25,660 bases of DNA from a virus: positions 1-25,660 of the IMG/VR virus record IMGVR_UViG_3300030390_001176. One strand, given 5' to 3'. Shown here piece after piece: positions 1-6,752 of this stretch. A program made the translations under genes and the position numbers. A model generated the notes under the pieces. That model was given only the letters and a program-made list of their open reading frames with translations. It did no database searches and was not told the DNA's origin. How positions within the stretch are numbered: position 1 is the stretch's first letter; each line of letters starts with the position of its first letter.

Positions 1-12
1 AAGTTTATTTAA

Positions 13-50
13 TTAACTCAGGGACTATTTAGTCTCTACATTATATAAGG
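13..50 (+). promoter_or_regulatory. Repeated promoter/operator element, copy 1
   Basis: First of three copies of a conserved element. It holds a -35-like TTAACT (13-18), a palindrome GGGACTA-TT-TAGTCTC (21-36, one G-T mismatch), and a -10-like TACATT (37-42), so the spacer is 18 nt. An AT-rich tail ending in AAGG serves as ribosome binding site for the gene at 60. The copies at 2519 and 5069 align with it without gaps. The repetition and spacing are seen directly; the promoter/operator role is inferred. Confidence 0.6.
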
Positions 51-59
51 AAATATATT

Positions 60-1130
60 ATGAACATGAACCAAGTAACGATTGAAGAACTAAGAACTCT
101 AATACCAACAATAGCTGAAACTCTTACACCTGTAATTCAGAGTGAGGCAGGTTGTGGTAAAACTTCATTGCTCAAAATGATAGAGCAAGACTTAGGCGAC
201 AAGTACGATTATGTATATGTTGATTGTCCAGTAAAAGATATGTCAGACATAGCTATGACTATTCCAAATCATGGAACAAAGACTTTGGAAAACTACAATG
301 GCTCTATCTTCAAATTGGAATCACCGAAACCAAAAATCATATTACTTGATGAGTTTATGAAAGCACCAAAGTTGTTACAAGTAATATTTACTAGGCTAAT
401 GCTTGAGCGTTCAGTTGGTGATACACCATTACCAAAAGGCTCAATGGTATTTGCTACTTCCAACAATCAGTCTGACGGATTGGGGGACGGAATGTTGGCT
501 CATGCAGGGAATAGAGTATGTATCATGAGAATGAAAAAACCCGACCACAAGTCTTGGTTACAATGGGCAAACAACAATGCAGTTAGTCCATTGATTAGAG
601 CATGGGTACACTTAACACCTAAGTGTTTGCATAGCTATCTTGATACAGGCTCGGAAGATAATCCATACATTTTCAATCCTAAGAAAACTCAGTTGTCATT
701 TGTATCTCCACGCTCACTAGAAAAAGCAAGTGTGATTGTGGACAATAGAAGTATTCTAACTGACAATTCAGTAAGGACTGCTCTCTCAGGAACGATAGGC
801 GAATCTGCCTGTGCTGATATGTTTGCTTTCTTATCATTAGAGAAAGAGTTACCAAAGTTTGAAGACATATTATCTAGTCCTATGGAAACTATCATACCTG
901 AGCAATTGACTGCAAAACTCATACTGATGTTTCAAGCAGTTGATAAGTTAGAGACTCAAGATGAGTTGTCTGCTTTCATGCAGTATCTTGGTAGGATTAG
1001 TAACAAAGAAATGAAAGCCGTGTTTTACACAATGCTGATGTCTACTGATAAAGGTATTCTACTTGGTAAGAACAACAAAGAGATACGAGACTTTGGCTTA
1101 GAAAATACTCACTTACTTGGAGAGGGATAA
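60..1130 (+). CDS. MoxR-type AAA+ ATPase
   Basis: A 356-residue AAA+ ATPase of the MoxR/CobS style. The Walker A (SEAGCGKTS) is at residues 28-36, the Walker B (IILLDEF) at 93-99 and a sensor 1-like ATSN at 132-135. The family couples ATP hydrolysis to remodelling or metal insertion and usually works with a VWA-domain partner, which is present two genes downstream (1285-2526). AAGG lies 9 nt before the chosen ATG; a second in-frame ATG at 66 is possible. The stop overlaps the next start (TAATG). The gene follows copy 1 of the repeated promoter-like element. The target is unknown. AAA+ membership is secure; the MoxR assignment rests on the VWA neighbour and overall look. Confidence 0.88.
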   Translation: MNMNQVTIEELRTLIPTIAETLTPVIQSEAGCGKTSLLKMIEQDLGDKYDYVYVDCPVKDMSDIAMTIPNHGTKTLENYNGSIFKLESPKPKIILLDEFMKAPKLLQVIFTRLMLERSVGDTPLPKGSMVFATSNNQSDGLGDGMLAHAGNRVCIMRMKKPDHKSWLQWANNNAVSPLIRAWVHLTPKCLHSYLDTGSEDNPYIFNPKKTQLSFVSPRSLEKASVIVDNRSILTDNSVRTALSGTIGESACADMFAFLSLEKELPKFEDILSSPMETIIPEQLTAKLILMFQAVDKLETQDELSAFMQYLGRISNKEMKAVFYTMLMSTDKGILLGKNNKEIRDFGLENTHLLGEG

Positions 1131-1285
1131 TGAATCAAGACTGGAAAAGAGAACTTGAGGACTACATAGCAGATAATCGCAACACTAACAAAAATCTTTG
1201 GAGAATACCTGAGAGTAAAAGAATCACTACTAAAGAAGTATGCAAGGTAATGATTGAAGAACTTACAATAAAGGAGGATAAGTAA
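1130..1285 (+). CDS. Small protein between MoxR ATPase and VWA protein
   Basis: A 51-residue ORF (starts MNQDWKRELEDYIADNR, ends TIKEDK) that fills the gap between the ATPase and VWA genes exactly. Its ATG overlaps the ATPase stop (TAATG at 1128-1132) and its own stop overlaps the VWA start (1283-1287). GAGAGGG just upstream is a good ribosome binding site. It is charged, with no signal peptide or membrane segment. Translational coupling on both sides suggests it is made with the pair and could be an adaptor, but I recognise no family. Confidence 0.75.
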   Translation: MNQDWKRELEDYIADNRNTNKNLWRIPESKRITTKEVCKVMIEELTIKEDK

Positions 1286-2526
1286 TGAGAGGGCGACATA
1301 TAGAAAAACTCAATGCAAGTGAGAGACTTGAGAAAGCTCATGTCTCTCTCATGAGGGACAAACGAACTGCTCTATTCTCAGGGGTTATGCTCATGGGTGA
1401 TAGTAAGATTGTAGAAGATTGTCCAACGGCTAAGACAGACGGACTCAACAAATTCTATGGCAAAGAGTTTGTTGATAGTTTGACAGACTCAGAACTAAGG
1501 GCATTGATATGGCATGAGAATGGACATGTAGCGTTAGGACATATGCCACGATTTAGGTCGTTGATGAAACAGGGCAAACATCAGTTGGTAAACATAGCCT
1601 GTGATTATGTAGTAAATGACATGATTGTAAGTGCTGACAAAGAGGGTTCATTTGTAAAACTTCCAAAGGGTGGACTCTATGATGTTAAGTATCACGATTG
1701 GTCTGTCAATGACATACTCAAAGACTTAGAAAAAGAACAGGAAGAAAACCCTGAGCAGTTTGCACAGAAACATAGCGAAGGAACTCTTGATGAGCATGAC
1801 GCTGAAAGTTTACAAGTATCGGGTGACACAACAGCACTACCGAGTGATGAGTATACAGTTGCTCAGCAAAAAGTTGATGAGTCGTTAGCCAAAGAAGTTG
1901 AGGAGGCTATGCGACAAGGAAGTATTTTGGCAGGGAAACTAGGTGGCAACATACCTAGAAGTATTACAGATATGCTTACGCCTGTTATAGATTGGAGAGA
2001 TATATTGAGAGACTTCATTACTTCATCTATGCGAGGGAGTGATGAGTATACATGGCGACGATTCAACAAGAGACACATGGCAAACGATTTATATTTGCCC
2101 TCAGTTGAAGATGAGTCGGTAGGCGAATTGATAGTTGCCATTGATACATCAGGCTCAGTTGGACAAGTAGCGTTTGATAAGTTTGTTAGTGAGATTGAGA
2201 GTATAGCTATCAATACTGAACCTGAGAAACTCAGAGTGATATGGTGGGACGCTAATGTTTCTAGTGAGCAAGTGTTTACATCAAAGGACTATCACAACAT
2301 GGTAAGTTTACTCAAGCCGTCAGGGGGTGGGGGTACTGAACCTGATTGTGTGGCAAAGTATATTACTGAGAAGAAGATAAATGCTGAGGCTATCATTATG
2401 TTTACTGACGGACATTTCAGTAAGCCTGTATGGAATGTTTCAACACCAAGTCTTTGGGTAGTTACTGAATCAGATAGAACTGTACCAAGTAGTTGTAAAG
2501 TTGTTAAGCAGTTGTTAGATAACTAG
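1285..2526 (+). CDS. Zincin-like metallopeptidase fused to VWA domain (DUF2201-like)
   Basis: A 413-residue two-part protein. The N-terminal half has an HExxH zinc-peptidase motif (HENGH, residues 77-81) followed by GHMPRF. The C-terminal half is a VWA-like domain with the MIDAS motif DTSGS (287-291), a glycine loop GGGGTEPD (347-354) and FTDGH (373-377). This order matches the putative metallopeptidase plus VWA-like architecture annotated as DUF2201. Such proteins pair with MoxR ATPases, and one lies at 60-1130. The middle (about 145-215) is acidic and probably a linker. An excellent ribosome binding site (AAAGGAGG) precedes the ATG. Whether the peptidase is active, and on what, cannot be read from sequence. 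Confidence 0.88.
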   Translation: MRGRHIEKLNASERLEKAHVSLMRDKRTALFSGVMLMGDSKIVEDCPTAKTDGLNKFYGKEFVDSLTDSELRALIWHENGHVALGHMPRFRSLMKQGKHQLVNIACDYVVNDMIVSADKEGSFVKLPKGGLYDVKYHDWSVNDILKDLEKEQEENPEQFAQKHSEGTLDEHDAESLQVSGDTTALPSDEYTVAQQKVDESLAKEVEEAMRQGSILAGKLGGNIPRSITDMLTPVIDWRDILRDFITSSMRGSDEYTWRRFNKRHMANDLYLPSVEDESVGELIVAIDTSGSVGQVAFDKFVSEIESIAINTEPEKLRVIWWDANVSSEQVFTSKDYHNMVSLLKPSGGGGTEPDCVAKYITEKKINAEAIIMFTDGHFSKPVWNVSTPSLWVVTESDRTVPSSCKVVKQLLDN

Positions 2527-2556
2527 GGGACTAAATAGTCCCTACATTAAATAAAG
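2519..2556 (+). promoter_or_regulatory. Repeated promoter/operator element, copy 2
   Basis: Second copy of the element. It has ATAACT (2519-2524) at the -35 position, a perfect 7-bp inverted repeat GGGACTA-AA-TAGTCCC (2527-2542), then TACATT (2543-2548) at the -10 position, again with an 18-nt spacer. The -35-like part overlaps the TAG stop of the VWA gene. The tail runs into AAAGGAGA, the ribosome binding site of the gene at 2566. Promoter/operator role is inferred from repetition. Confidence 0.6.
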
Positions 2557-2565
2557 GAGATACAC

Positions 2566-3621
2566 ATGAACCAAGAATTATTATCACAAGAGCATATGCT
2601 CTCGCAACAAGAGGTTTCTGAATTAGAAACTGGTATCTGTCATACCTTAGTAGAAGAAATGCACGGCACTTATGGACTGCAAGTTATTCGTAAAGCCTAC
2701 CAAAATAGGTCTGCATGGGGTAATGATATTGAGTTAGAGTCTGATAGAAAAAAAGCAGTACCTACATACATCATGGGTAAAAGTAATATTCCCTTGTGTG
2801 TTGTTGGAGTGTTTAAAGACGGAGACAGAAATGTACATACATTCAAGTCTATTAAAAACTTCAAAGAGAGAGGGGACACTTGTTTTACACAATCATTCAG
2901 AATGTCTGCTCTCATGAAGAATATTTCTAAACGAAATGCAGTAGAGAGTCTGGTAAATGTTATGCCTAAGGTAGATGAATTGGCACAGAAAGTGAATGAT
3001 GTTACCAATAGTGAGATAGACAATTTGACGAATGAGTACGATAATATAAATATTTCAGGGGGAAATTATCATGAGTTGTTAAAGTATGCGAGTGATAGTG
3101 TAGACAAGCCTATGAACATTGCTCAAGAGGTTATGTCTCAGCTTGAAAAACTCAATGAGTTAGACAATGATATTCAGGCTCGTAAGATAAATAAAGCGAC
3201 TGTGTTTAATAACCCTGTTTATATTATAGGGTATAACTCTCTCTCTGAATCTTATTACGAAACTGTAATAGAAAGAAATCCAACAGGAGATAGGGATAAT
3301 CGATTAGCTTTCAGACTTAGTAATCTACATTCGCCAAATGTTGGAGACTATCCTGTAAACATTAGTGACCTACCAAACTATGACAAGTATGGAAGTATTC
3401 TACCTATGTGGGCGACTAGGCTACCTGAGATAATGGCAAAAAAAGGTATTAATGATTCTCGTACTCCCATTATACAAAAATACTTTTACAAAAATCATTA
3501 TAACAATGAAATAATGTATGACGCTAAACTTTCTGTAATTCAATGGACACCTAATAACGCTTATCACTGGGGACAGTATGACCATTTATTAGCAGTCTTT
3601 AACATAGGGGAGGTAAAGTAA
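2566..3621 (+). CDS. Hypothetical protein, 351 residues
   Basis: A 351-residue soluble protein I do not recognise. It has no signal peptide or membrane helix. The N-terminal 130 residues are mixed alpha/beta with an FKSIKNFKERGDTCF stretch. Residues about 130-225 are helical and acidic, rich in N and D, and likely coiled coil. The C-terminal third is aromatic-rich (YHWGQYDH near the end). AAAGGAGA before the ATG is a strong ribosome binding site. It is the first gene after copy 2 of the repeated promoter-like element and heads a run of very small genes. Its stop overlaps the next start (TAATG). It is too divergent to assign. Confidence 0.85.
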   Translation: MNQELLSQEHMLSQQEVSELETGICHTLVEEMHGTYGLQVIRKAYQNRSAWGNDIELESDRKKAVPTYIMGKSNIPLCVVGVFKDGDRNVHTFKSIKNFKERGDTCFTQSFRMSALMKNISKRNAVESLVNVMPKVDELAQKVNDVTNSEIDNLTNEYDNINISGGNYHELLKYASDSVDKPMNIAQEVMSQLEKLNELDNDIQARKINKATVFNNPVYIIGYNSLSESYYETVIERNPTGDRDNRLAFRLSNLHSPNVGDYPVNISDLPNYDKYGSILPMWATRLPEIMAKKGINDSRTPIIQKYFYKNHYNNEIMYDAKLSVIQWTPNNAYHWGQYDHLLAVFNIGEVK

Positions 3622-3881
3622 TGAGAGTCGCAGATTTTAAAACCAAAGTAGGATTTTATAGTCGTAAAAGATTTTCAGGATACCAAAAGGTAAATTATAC
3701 ATATCGCCTTATTGCTGATTATTGTATTCGTGATTATAAAAACCAAAAATTATTTTTCATTGAGTATATAGATGATGAAGATGTATACAAATGGAAATTT
3801 TTAGGAAAGAAGTTTACTAAACTTCAAGATGTAGAAAAAGCTAAGAAGTATCTTATTAATAAATATTATAAGGAGAACTAA
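3621..3881 (+). CDS. Hypothetical small basic protein
   Basis: An 86-residue basic, aromatic-rich protein (many K and Y), coupled to the previous gene by a TAATG overlap and preceded by GGGGAGG. No family is recognised. It ends one base before the start of the next small gene. The Lys- and Tyr-rich C-terminus (KKYLINKYYKEN) may bind nucleic acid, but this is a guess from composition only. Confidence 0.72.
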   Translation: MRVADFKTKVGFYSRKRFSGYQKVNYTYRLIADYCIRDYKNQKLFFIEYIDDEDVYKWKFLGKKFTKLQDVEKAKKYLINKYYKEN

Positions 3882-3882
3882 A

Positions 3883-4005
3883 ATGAGTAGATATATATCA
3901 GCGTATGAGTTTGAAAAACTCAAGGCAAGAAACAACAGAGTGGCGGGATTTGTGATTGGTGTGATACTTACATCAGTAATCTTTTATTTTATAGGAGGGT
4001 GTTAA
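3883..4005 (+). CDS. Small single-pass membrane protein, 40 residues
   Basis: A 40-residue ORF preceded by AAGGAG. About 19 N-terminal polar residues (MSRYISAYEFEKLKARNNR) are followed by one hydrophobic helix, roughly residues 20-37, with a C-terminal GGC. It is a predicted single-pass inner membrane protein. The gene sits between two coupled small genes on the same strand. Its position in an early-looking block suggests host takeover or membrane interference, which is inference. Confidence 0.68.
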   Translation: MSRYISAYEFEKLKARNNRVAGFVIGVILTSVIFYFIGGC

Positions 4006-4007
4006 TA

Positions 4008-4154
4008 ATGGCTAAAGGAACTAATGAATATGTTGATGAGGAAGACGGCAGACCTTATCAACCACCTGAGCGTTGCCCTGATAGGGACGGCGACGATATG
4101 AGGTTAAGACAACTTGAAGAAGAAGAACAACAAAAAAAGGAGAAAGAAAAATGA
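4008..4154 (+). CDS. Hypothetical small charged protein, 48 residues
   Basis: A 48-residue ORF starting MAKGTNEYVDEEDGRP. The first part is acidic and proline-containing, and it ends in a Glu/Gln/Lys helix (LRQLEEEEQQKKEKEK). Its TGA overlaps the next ATG (ATGA at 4151-4154), and AGGAGGG upstream is a strong ribosome binding site. It resembles no family I know. Confidence 0.62.
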   Translation: MAKGTNEYVDEEDGRPYQPPERCPDRDGDDMRLRQLEEEEQQKKEKEK

Positions 4155-4390
4155 AGTTTAAATTTAAGCCTGAGAAAGTAGCGTTTGTGTATATAGAAGA
4201 CATAACATTTGGCGTTGTCATGAAAGACGATAAGGGTAATGATGTTCTAATAACTGATGAGGGTATTGAGTTAGATAGCCAAACAAAAGCTGAACTATCC
4301 GACCAAGTATTAGAACATATCCGAGAGGGTAAAGCAGTAGAAGAAACTGATGAAGATGTAATAACTTTTATAGGGGAAGATAATGAATAA
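4151..4390 (+). CDS. Hypothetical acidic protein, 79 residues
   Basis: A 79-residue acidic soluble protein. Residues 1-40 look like a small beta-sheet unit (KFKFKPEKVAFVYIEDITFG), followed by a helix and an acidic tail (ETDEDVITFIGEDNE). AAAGGAG lies upstream, and the gene is coupled by ATGA to the previous one and overlaps the next by 8 nt. The negative charge would fit a DNA-mimic or inhibitor role, but nothing proves it. Confidence 0.72.
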   Translation: MKFKFKPEKVAFVYIEDITFGVVMKDDKGNDVLITDEGIELDSQTKAELSDQVLEHIREGKAVEETDEDVITFIGEDNE

Positions 4391-4607
4391 ATGTAATGAC
4401 GGATTTTGGTTAGGAACAGGATTATTAATTGGTAGTCTTGTAGGTATGGGATTGTTACATATCTATGAAACTTACCAAGAGAATACTACACCTAGCGAAG
4501 TGGTATGCAGTAAAGGTAGGGCATTTGAACAATCAAGTTATGGTGCAAGTGTCTATTTAAAAACCGAAACCGAGTGTCTTGATACAGATATTATTATAGG
4601 AGAGTAA
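4383..4607 (+). CDS. Small membrane-anchored protein, 74 residues
   Basis: A 74-residue protein with a hydrophobic N-terminal segment (about 8-28, LGTGLLIGSLVGMGLLHIYE) and a polar C-terminal part with two cysteines, at about 42 and 65. It reads as a signal anchor with an exported domain that could form a disulfide. GGGGA precedes the ATG. The start overlaps the previous gene by 8 nt. The genes around it are also tiny and unassigned, so no role is given. Confidence 0.72.
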   Translation: MNKCNDGFWLGTGLLIGSLVGMGLLHIYETYQENTTPSEVVCSKGRAFEQSSYGASVYLKTETECLDTDIIIGE

Positions 4608-4610
4608 ATT

Positions 4611-4790
4611 ATGACTTGCGAAAAAATTGTATCATGGAAGTTAGTATTGACCACCGAATCAGGTAAAGATATTGACATTGTTGATATCCCAAATGATGTG
4701 GCACAAGTAGTAGATGAGTTTATTACTGATGATATAGAAAGTAATAATGATTTTACACCGAGTGATATTGGGGGGGTAAGTAATGAGTAA
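4611..4790 (+). CDS. Hypothetical acidic protein, 59 residues
   Basis: A 59-residue acidic ORF, starting MTCEKIVSWKLVLTTESG and ending SDIGGVSNE. Upstream TAGGAGAG gives a good ribosome binding site. The last codons contain a run of seven G (4770-4776) that also serves as ribosome binding site for the next gene at 4783, and the two genes overlap by 8 nt. No family is recognised. Confidence 0.68.
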   Translation: MTCEKIVSWKLVLTTESGKDIDIVDIPNDVAQVVDEFITDDIESNNDFTPSDIGGVSNE

Positions 4791-5001
4791 CTCATTTGAA
4801 CTAACTAAGAAACAAGAGAAAGCATTGACAGACAATAGTTGGAAACCTTACAACTCAGGTGGTATGTTTGTTATCAAAAAAGCTGATTTTAAAAACGATT
4901 GGAATGAAGTATGTTCTAATTTTAATTTAGATGAGGATTGTGAACGAGCAACATTATTTGTTGTAGGTGTTGCACAAGAGAAAGAAGATGATGTAGAATA
5001 G
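4783..5001 (+). CDS. Hypothetical acidic protein, 72 residues
   Basis: A 72-residue acidic protein (FNLDEDCERATLFVVGVAQEKEDDVE at the C-terminus, here quoted only to show charge; residues about 47-72). It is the last gene before the terminator at 5037-5066. The ribosome binding site is an unusual G7 tract 6 nt before the ATG. No family is recognised. Confidence 0.72.
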   Translation: MSNSFELTKKQEKALTDNSWKPYNSGGMFVIKKADFKNDWNEVCSNFNLDEDCERATLFVVGVAQEKEDDVE

Positions 5002-5036
5002 TTACATCTATTAGAAATCCAACTCAGATGGTAATT

Positions 5037-5066
5037 AAAGGGGACTCTTAGTAGTCCCCTTTTTTT
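5037..5066 (+). terminator. Strong intrinsic terminator
   Basis: A perfect 10-bp stem AAAGGGGACT/AGTCCCCTTT (5037-5046 with 5053-5062) with a 6-nt loop, running into an unbroken T tract to 5066. It ends the block of small genes. The stem contains the same GGGACT/AGTCCC half-sites as the repeated promoter-like elements, but with a 6-nt gap instead of 4. Confidence 0.9.
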
Positions 5067-5068
5067 AT

Positions 5069-5106
5069 TTAACACAAGGACTAAATTGTCCCTAGCTTAA
5101 TTAAGA
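5069..5106 (+). promoter_or_regulatory. Repeated promoter/operator element, copy 3
   Basis: Third copy, directly after the terminator. It has TTAACA (5069-5074) at -35, the palindrome AGGACTA-AA-TTGTCCC (5077-5092; inner GGAC/GTCC intact) in an 18-nt spacer, and TAGCTT (5093-5098) at -10. It leads the replication block that starts at 5111. It is the least conserved copy. Its placement right after a terminator and before a new operon is the best argument that the family contains promoters. Confidence 0.62.
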
Positions 5107-5110
5107 CTAC

Positions 5111-5395
5111 ATGACACCCGAAAAGAAAGTAAAGACTAAAGTAAAAAGTATATTAGATAAGCTAGGTGCTTATCATTGTATGCCTGCAACAGGAGGCTAT
5201 GGTGCTAATGGAGTACCTGATATCATTGCTTGTTATAAAGGATTATTCGTTGGTATAGAGTGCAAAGCCAATGGAGGTAGACCTACTGCACTTCAAAGAA
5301 AACATCTCAAAGACATTCAAACTGCAAAAGGATTCTCAATAATAATTGACGAGCATAATATAGATATGCTAGAGTCGTTGTTAAACCAATTATAA
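5111..5395 (+). CDS. VRR-NUC family nuclease
   Basis: A 94-residue stand-alone VRR-NUC domain, the PD-(D/E)XK type found in phages. Residues GVPD (34-37), the ECK triad (50-52) and a following PTALQ (58-62) match the family core. A glycine-rich loop, TGGYGANG, lies just before. Stand-alone phage VRR-NUC proteins are thought to cut branched DNA or act in replication and recombination. It is the first gene after copy 3 of the repeated promoter-like element. The ribosome binding site is weak (TTAAGACTAC before the ATG). Confidence 0.88.
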   Translation: MTPEKKVKTKVKSILDKLGAYHCMPATGGYGANGVPDIIACYKGLFVGIECKANGGRPTALQRKHLKDIQTAKGFSIIIDEHNIDMLESLLNQL

Positions 5396-5407
5396 GAGAT
5401 TCTTTAA

Positions 5408-5734
5408 ATGAATGACAAAGATATAATAACCAATCCCCCCCACTATACTCAAGGCATTGAGACAATTAAGATTATTCGTGCTAAACTAACAGACGAGGAA
5501 TATGTAGGTTATCTTAAAGGCACAATAATGAAATACAACACTCGCATAGGATTGAAAGGTTCAGAACAAGACGCCTCTGATGATGCTGGTAAATTATCAT
5601 GGTATGCAATAAAACTTAATGAGTTTTTAAATGAGGTGAATCATAAACCAGCCGAGATTGAAAAGGCTAACGAAGATATTGCTGATGAAATACTAAATGG
5701 TAAATACTGTGTTGGTGGTAATTGTGAAGACTAA
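5408..5734 (+). CDS. DUF3310 family protein
   Basis: A 108-residue protein matching the phage DUF3310 family, sometimes labelled nucleotide kinase-like without strong proof. Signature parts are NPPHY (9-13), a helix with YLKGTIMKYNTRIGLKG (36-52) and DDAGKLSWY (58-66). The biochemical role is not established. It commonly sits among phage replication genes, as here. GAGA upstream is a modest ribosome binding site. Confidence 0.85.
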   Translation: MNDKDIITNPPHYTQGIETIKIIRAKLTDEEYVGYLKGTIMKYNTRIGLKGSEQDASDDAGKLSWYAIKLNEFLNEVNHKPAEIEKANEDIADEILNGKYCVGGNCED

Positions 5735-5796
5735 TCAAGAGAATGGAGAAACTGGTATCCTACCGAGAGCGCCTAAATAATTTTAAAAGGAAAAAT

Positions 5797-6354
5797 ATGC
5801 CATACGCAAATATAGAAGAGCAACGCAAGGCTCAGAGAGAATATTACTATCGTAACAAAGAAGCTGTTAATAAAAGAACAAAAGAATGGAAAGAAGCTAA
5901 CCCTAAGCGTAACGCAGAATTTAAAGTTACATGGAGAAAAAATAATTCTGAAAAAGCTAAAGAACAAAATAGAACAAGTGCAGAACGATTTAGAAAAAAT
6001 AATTTAGAAAGTTGTAGAGAATATAATAGGCAGTATAAAATAGACAACCCTGATGTTATTCAATCAGCAAAAGCTATTAGACGAGCAAAGAAATGGGGAA
6101 CATATAAACTTTTATCAAAGGAGGAAAAAGCATTGTGTAGAAGTTTTTATACTGAGGCAAAAGAAAGAAACCAGGAGGAAAAAACAAAGTATGTAGTAGA
6201 CCATATTATTCCTATTTCAAAAGGTGGAGGACATACTCCAAACAATTTACAAGTAGTTCCTGAACAATGGAATATGCACAAAGGAAATAAGCTATGGGGT
6301 AAATATAAACATAAAGGAAATAAGGATGCCAAAAGTGGTTTACACAGTAGATGA
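5797..6354 (+). CDS. HNH endonuclease, probably free-standing homing type
   Basis: I choose the ATG at 5797 (185 residues), because AAAAGG lies 6 nt before it. An in-frame ATG at 5743 would add 18 residues but has a poorer context. The N-terminal 100 residues are a Lys/Glu/Asn-rich helical region with repeated REYYYRN-like and EWKEANP-like segments, common in phage HNH proteins. The HNH core follows: DH (135-136), GGGH (143-146), NN (149-150), then N159 and K162. It probably makes DNA breaks and may spread as a selfish gene into the replication block. The 3' end overlaps the next gene by 29 nt. Confidence 0.86.
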   Translation: MPYANIEEQRKAQREYYYRNKEAVNKRTKEWKEANPKRNAEFKVTWRKNNSEKAKEQNRTSAERFRKNNLESCREYNRQYKIDNPDVIQSAKAIRRAKKWGTYKLLSKEEKALCRSFYTEAKERNQEEKTKYVVDHIIPISKGGGHTPNNLQVVPEQWNMHKGNKLWGKYKHKGNKDAKSGLHSR

Positions 6355-6565
6355 AAAACAAGCGTTGATTGATAGAGCTAATGAGTTTATGAAAAGAAAG
6401 CCTGAAGCGAGTAGAGCGAGAGTCGCTACATATACAGGGTGTGCTATAACTATCTTACAAAAATGGGAGAAACTTGGTTTATTGAAACTCCCTCCTATAA
6501 TGACTAAGAAACAAGTACGCAAGCAACATAATTGGGCAAACCAACTTGGCAAATTAAATGGCTGA
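6326..6565 (+). CDS. Small helix-turn-helix DNA-binding protein
   Basis: A 79-residue basic protein. Residues about 29-57 read as a helix-turn-helix (SRARVATYTGC, then ITILQKWEKLGLLKLPP), of the kind that recognises a site and then continues into a wing or linker. AAAGGAAATAAGG before the ATG is a clear ribosome binding site inside the HNH gene. It overlaps the HNH gene by 29 nt and the next gene by 8 nt. It may be a transcription factor or a terminase small-subunit-like binder; with no other clue I favour a generic DNA-binding protein. Confidence 0.72.
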   Translation: MPKVVYTVDEKQALIDRANEFMKRKPEASRARVATYTGCAITILQKWEKLGLLKLPPIMTKKQVRKQHNWANQLGKLNG

Positions 6566-6752
6566 TGAAGTAGACATAGCTACTGATGAAATGCAGAAAA
6601 GGTTAGATGAAACTTTAAAATCTGTGAATACTTCAATAGAAAATAATGAGACAGGCAAATGTATTTGGTGTGAAACTAAAATAAAAGATAAACGGCGATG
6701 GTGTTCTGCATTGTGTAGAGACGAACATACTTTATATGCCAACAAAATATAA
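6558..6752 (+). CDS. Small C4 zinc-finger protein
   Basis: A 64-residue protein with an acidic helical N-terminal half and a zinc-binding-like module, C35-x2-C38-x10-C49-x3-C53. It is reminiscent of short phage zinc ribbons (TraR/DksA-like or DUF2116-like) but lacks a second CxxC. It overlaps the flanking genes by 8 and 17 nt and has no clear ribosome binding site, so it is likely coupled. Confidence 0.72.
   Translation: MADEVDIATDEMQKRLDETLKSVNTSIENNETGKCIWCETKIKDKRRWCSALCRDEHTLYANKI

Noticed and set aside
13-50. T7/SP6-type phage polymerase promoter
   Set aside because: There is slight likeness (ACTA...TAG), but no single-subunit RNA polymerase gene is seen and the symmetry with a fixed 18-nt spacing fits a host-type promoter better. 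It is not fully excluded.
4770-4790. Programmed frameshift at the G7 run
   Set aside because: Both shifted frames hit a stop within a few codons, so no fusion product would form.
5743-5796. 18-residue N-terminal extension of the HNH gene
   Set aside because: The ATG at 5797 has AAAAGG at good spacing and begins a normal HNH-type N-terminus; the upstream part reads as leader.
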